Source of the DNA: an uncultured Rubrobacteraceae bacterium | GTDB lineage: Bacteria; Actinomycetota; Rubrobacteria; Rubrobacterales; Rubrobacteraceae | DNA: 13,810 nt | Reading direction: 5' to 3' | Assembly: GCA_902805985.1 (NCBI GenBank) | Contig: CADCUW010000399.1 | Coordinates: forward strand, 1-13,810 | Part shown: positions 13,583 to 13,810 of the stretch, piece by piece | How positions within the stretch are numbered: position 1 is the first letter of the stretch | How the letters are laid out: the number at the start of each line of letters is the position of its first letter | Notes under the pieces: generated by a model | The model's input: only the letters and a program-made list of their open reading frames with translations | Databases searched by the model: none | What the model was told of the DNA's origin: nothing | Position numbers and translations under genes: made by a program

Positions 13583-13810
13583 ATGCTTTCGGGAGGAGAC
13601 TTGGGGATTGACCTGCGCTTCGCTGGACGCTGGACGAACTTCGGTAAGCTGTGGACGGCGAGCACGGTCTCCTTTCTGGGCGACGGGGTCACGCTGGCTG
13701 CCGGGCCGTTCCTGGCCGCATCCGTGACCCGGGATCCCGTTCTAGTGGCCGGCGTCGCCGTCGCGCAGCAGTTGCCCTGGCTCCTGTTCTCGCTGCCGGG
13801 TGGGGCGCTG
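13583..13810 (+). CDS. MFS transporter, N-terminal part (runs off the right edge)
   Basis: The 76 visible residues match the start of actinobacterial major-facilitator exporters: NFGKLWTASTVSFLGDGVTL, then AAGPFLAASVTRDPVLVAGV and QQLPWLLFSLPGGAL, covering the first transmembrane helix and part of the second. Such proteins are usually drug or small-molecule exporters; the substrate cannot be told from this part. The start is either the ATG at 13583, with GGAG eight bases upstream, or a TTG at 13601, closely preceded by GGGAGGAG. The gene is divergent from the broken metallo-beta-lactamase-fold gene, with about 140 bp between them. Confidence 0.85.
   Translation, partial: MLSGGDLGIDLRFAGRWTNFGKLWTASTVSFLGDGVTLAAGPFLAASVTRDPVLVAGVAVAQQLPWLLFSLPGGAL

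Overview
The window looks like chromosomal DNA from a high-GC, deep-branching actinobacterium, most like Rubrobacter. The evidence is the high GC in coding sequence, frequent GTG starts behind GGAGG ribosome binding sites, a zwf-opcA-pgl unit (opcA is essentially actinobacterial or cyanobacterial), and the style of the large HTH/ATPase/TPR regulator. The genus is inferred from protein character, not from any search.

Left part (1-6371, minus strand). The left edge holds the 5' end of a small secreted Asn/Val-rich protein with no standard start codon at the expected place. Next comes a pentose-phosphate cluster transcribed right to left: tal, a short-form gnd, zwf, opcA, pgl. Together these oxidise glucose 6-phosphate to pentose phosphate and recycle sugar phosphates. 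The last three genes are translationally coupled by 4-bp GTGA overlaps. The gnd-zwf and tal-gnd gaps hold short G/A/T-rich repeats (core GGTTCGAGGTTTTGAGGT) in inverted pairs. The zwf-proximal pair encloses a small ORF that resembles the C-terminus of a 23S-rRNA-intervening-sequence type four-helix-bundle protein, and the zwf start codon and N-terminus lie inside that repeat unit.

Middle (6311-7127). A lone ssb has a readable promoter and a strong intrinsic terminator. Just upstream of it is the C-terminal third of a metallo-beta-lactamase-fold (ComEC-like, DVGQGDS/HHGS) protein. Its N-terminal two thirds lie 5.6 kb away at 12.7-13.4 kb, in the same orientation. The two pieces rejoin exactly in frame across a 6-bp direct repeat (ACGCTG), as expected if 7128-12731 was inserted into the gene. 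The N-terminal piece also has a 1-base frameshift in a G run, so the gene is a pseudogene as sequenced.

Inserted segment (7128-12731). It begins with about 500 bp of non-coding or decayed DNA and a perfect 26-bp palindrome. Then comes a minus-strand operon of cupin, CPBP-family membrane protease and six-helix membrane protein. A large XRE-HTH/NB-ARC/TPR regulator diverges from it and is its likely controller. This four-gene module is the most interesting accessory content of the window. No transposase or terminal inverted repeats were recognised.

Right edge (13583-13810). The N-terminus of a plus-strand MFS transporter runs off the window, divergent from the broken metallo-beta-lactamase gene.
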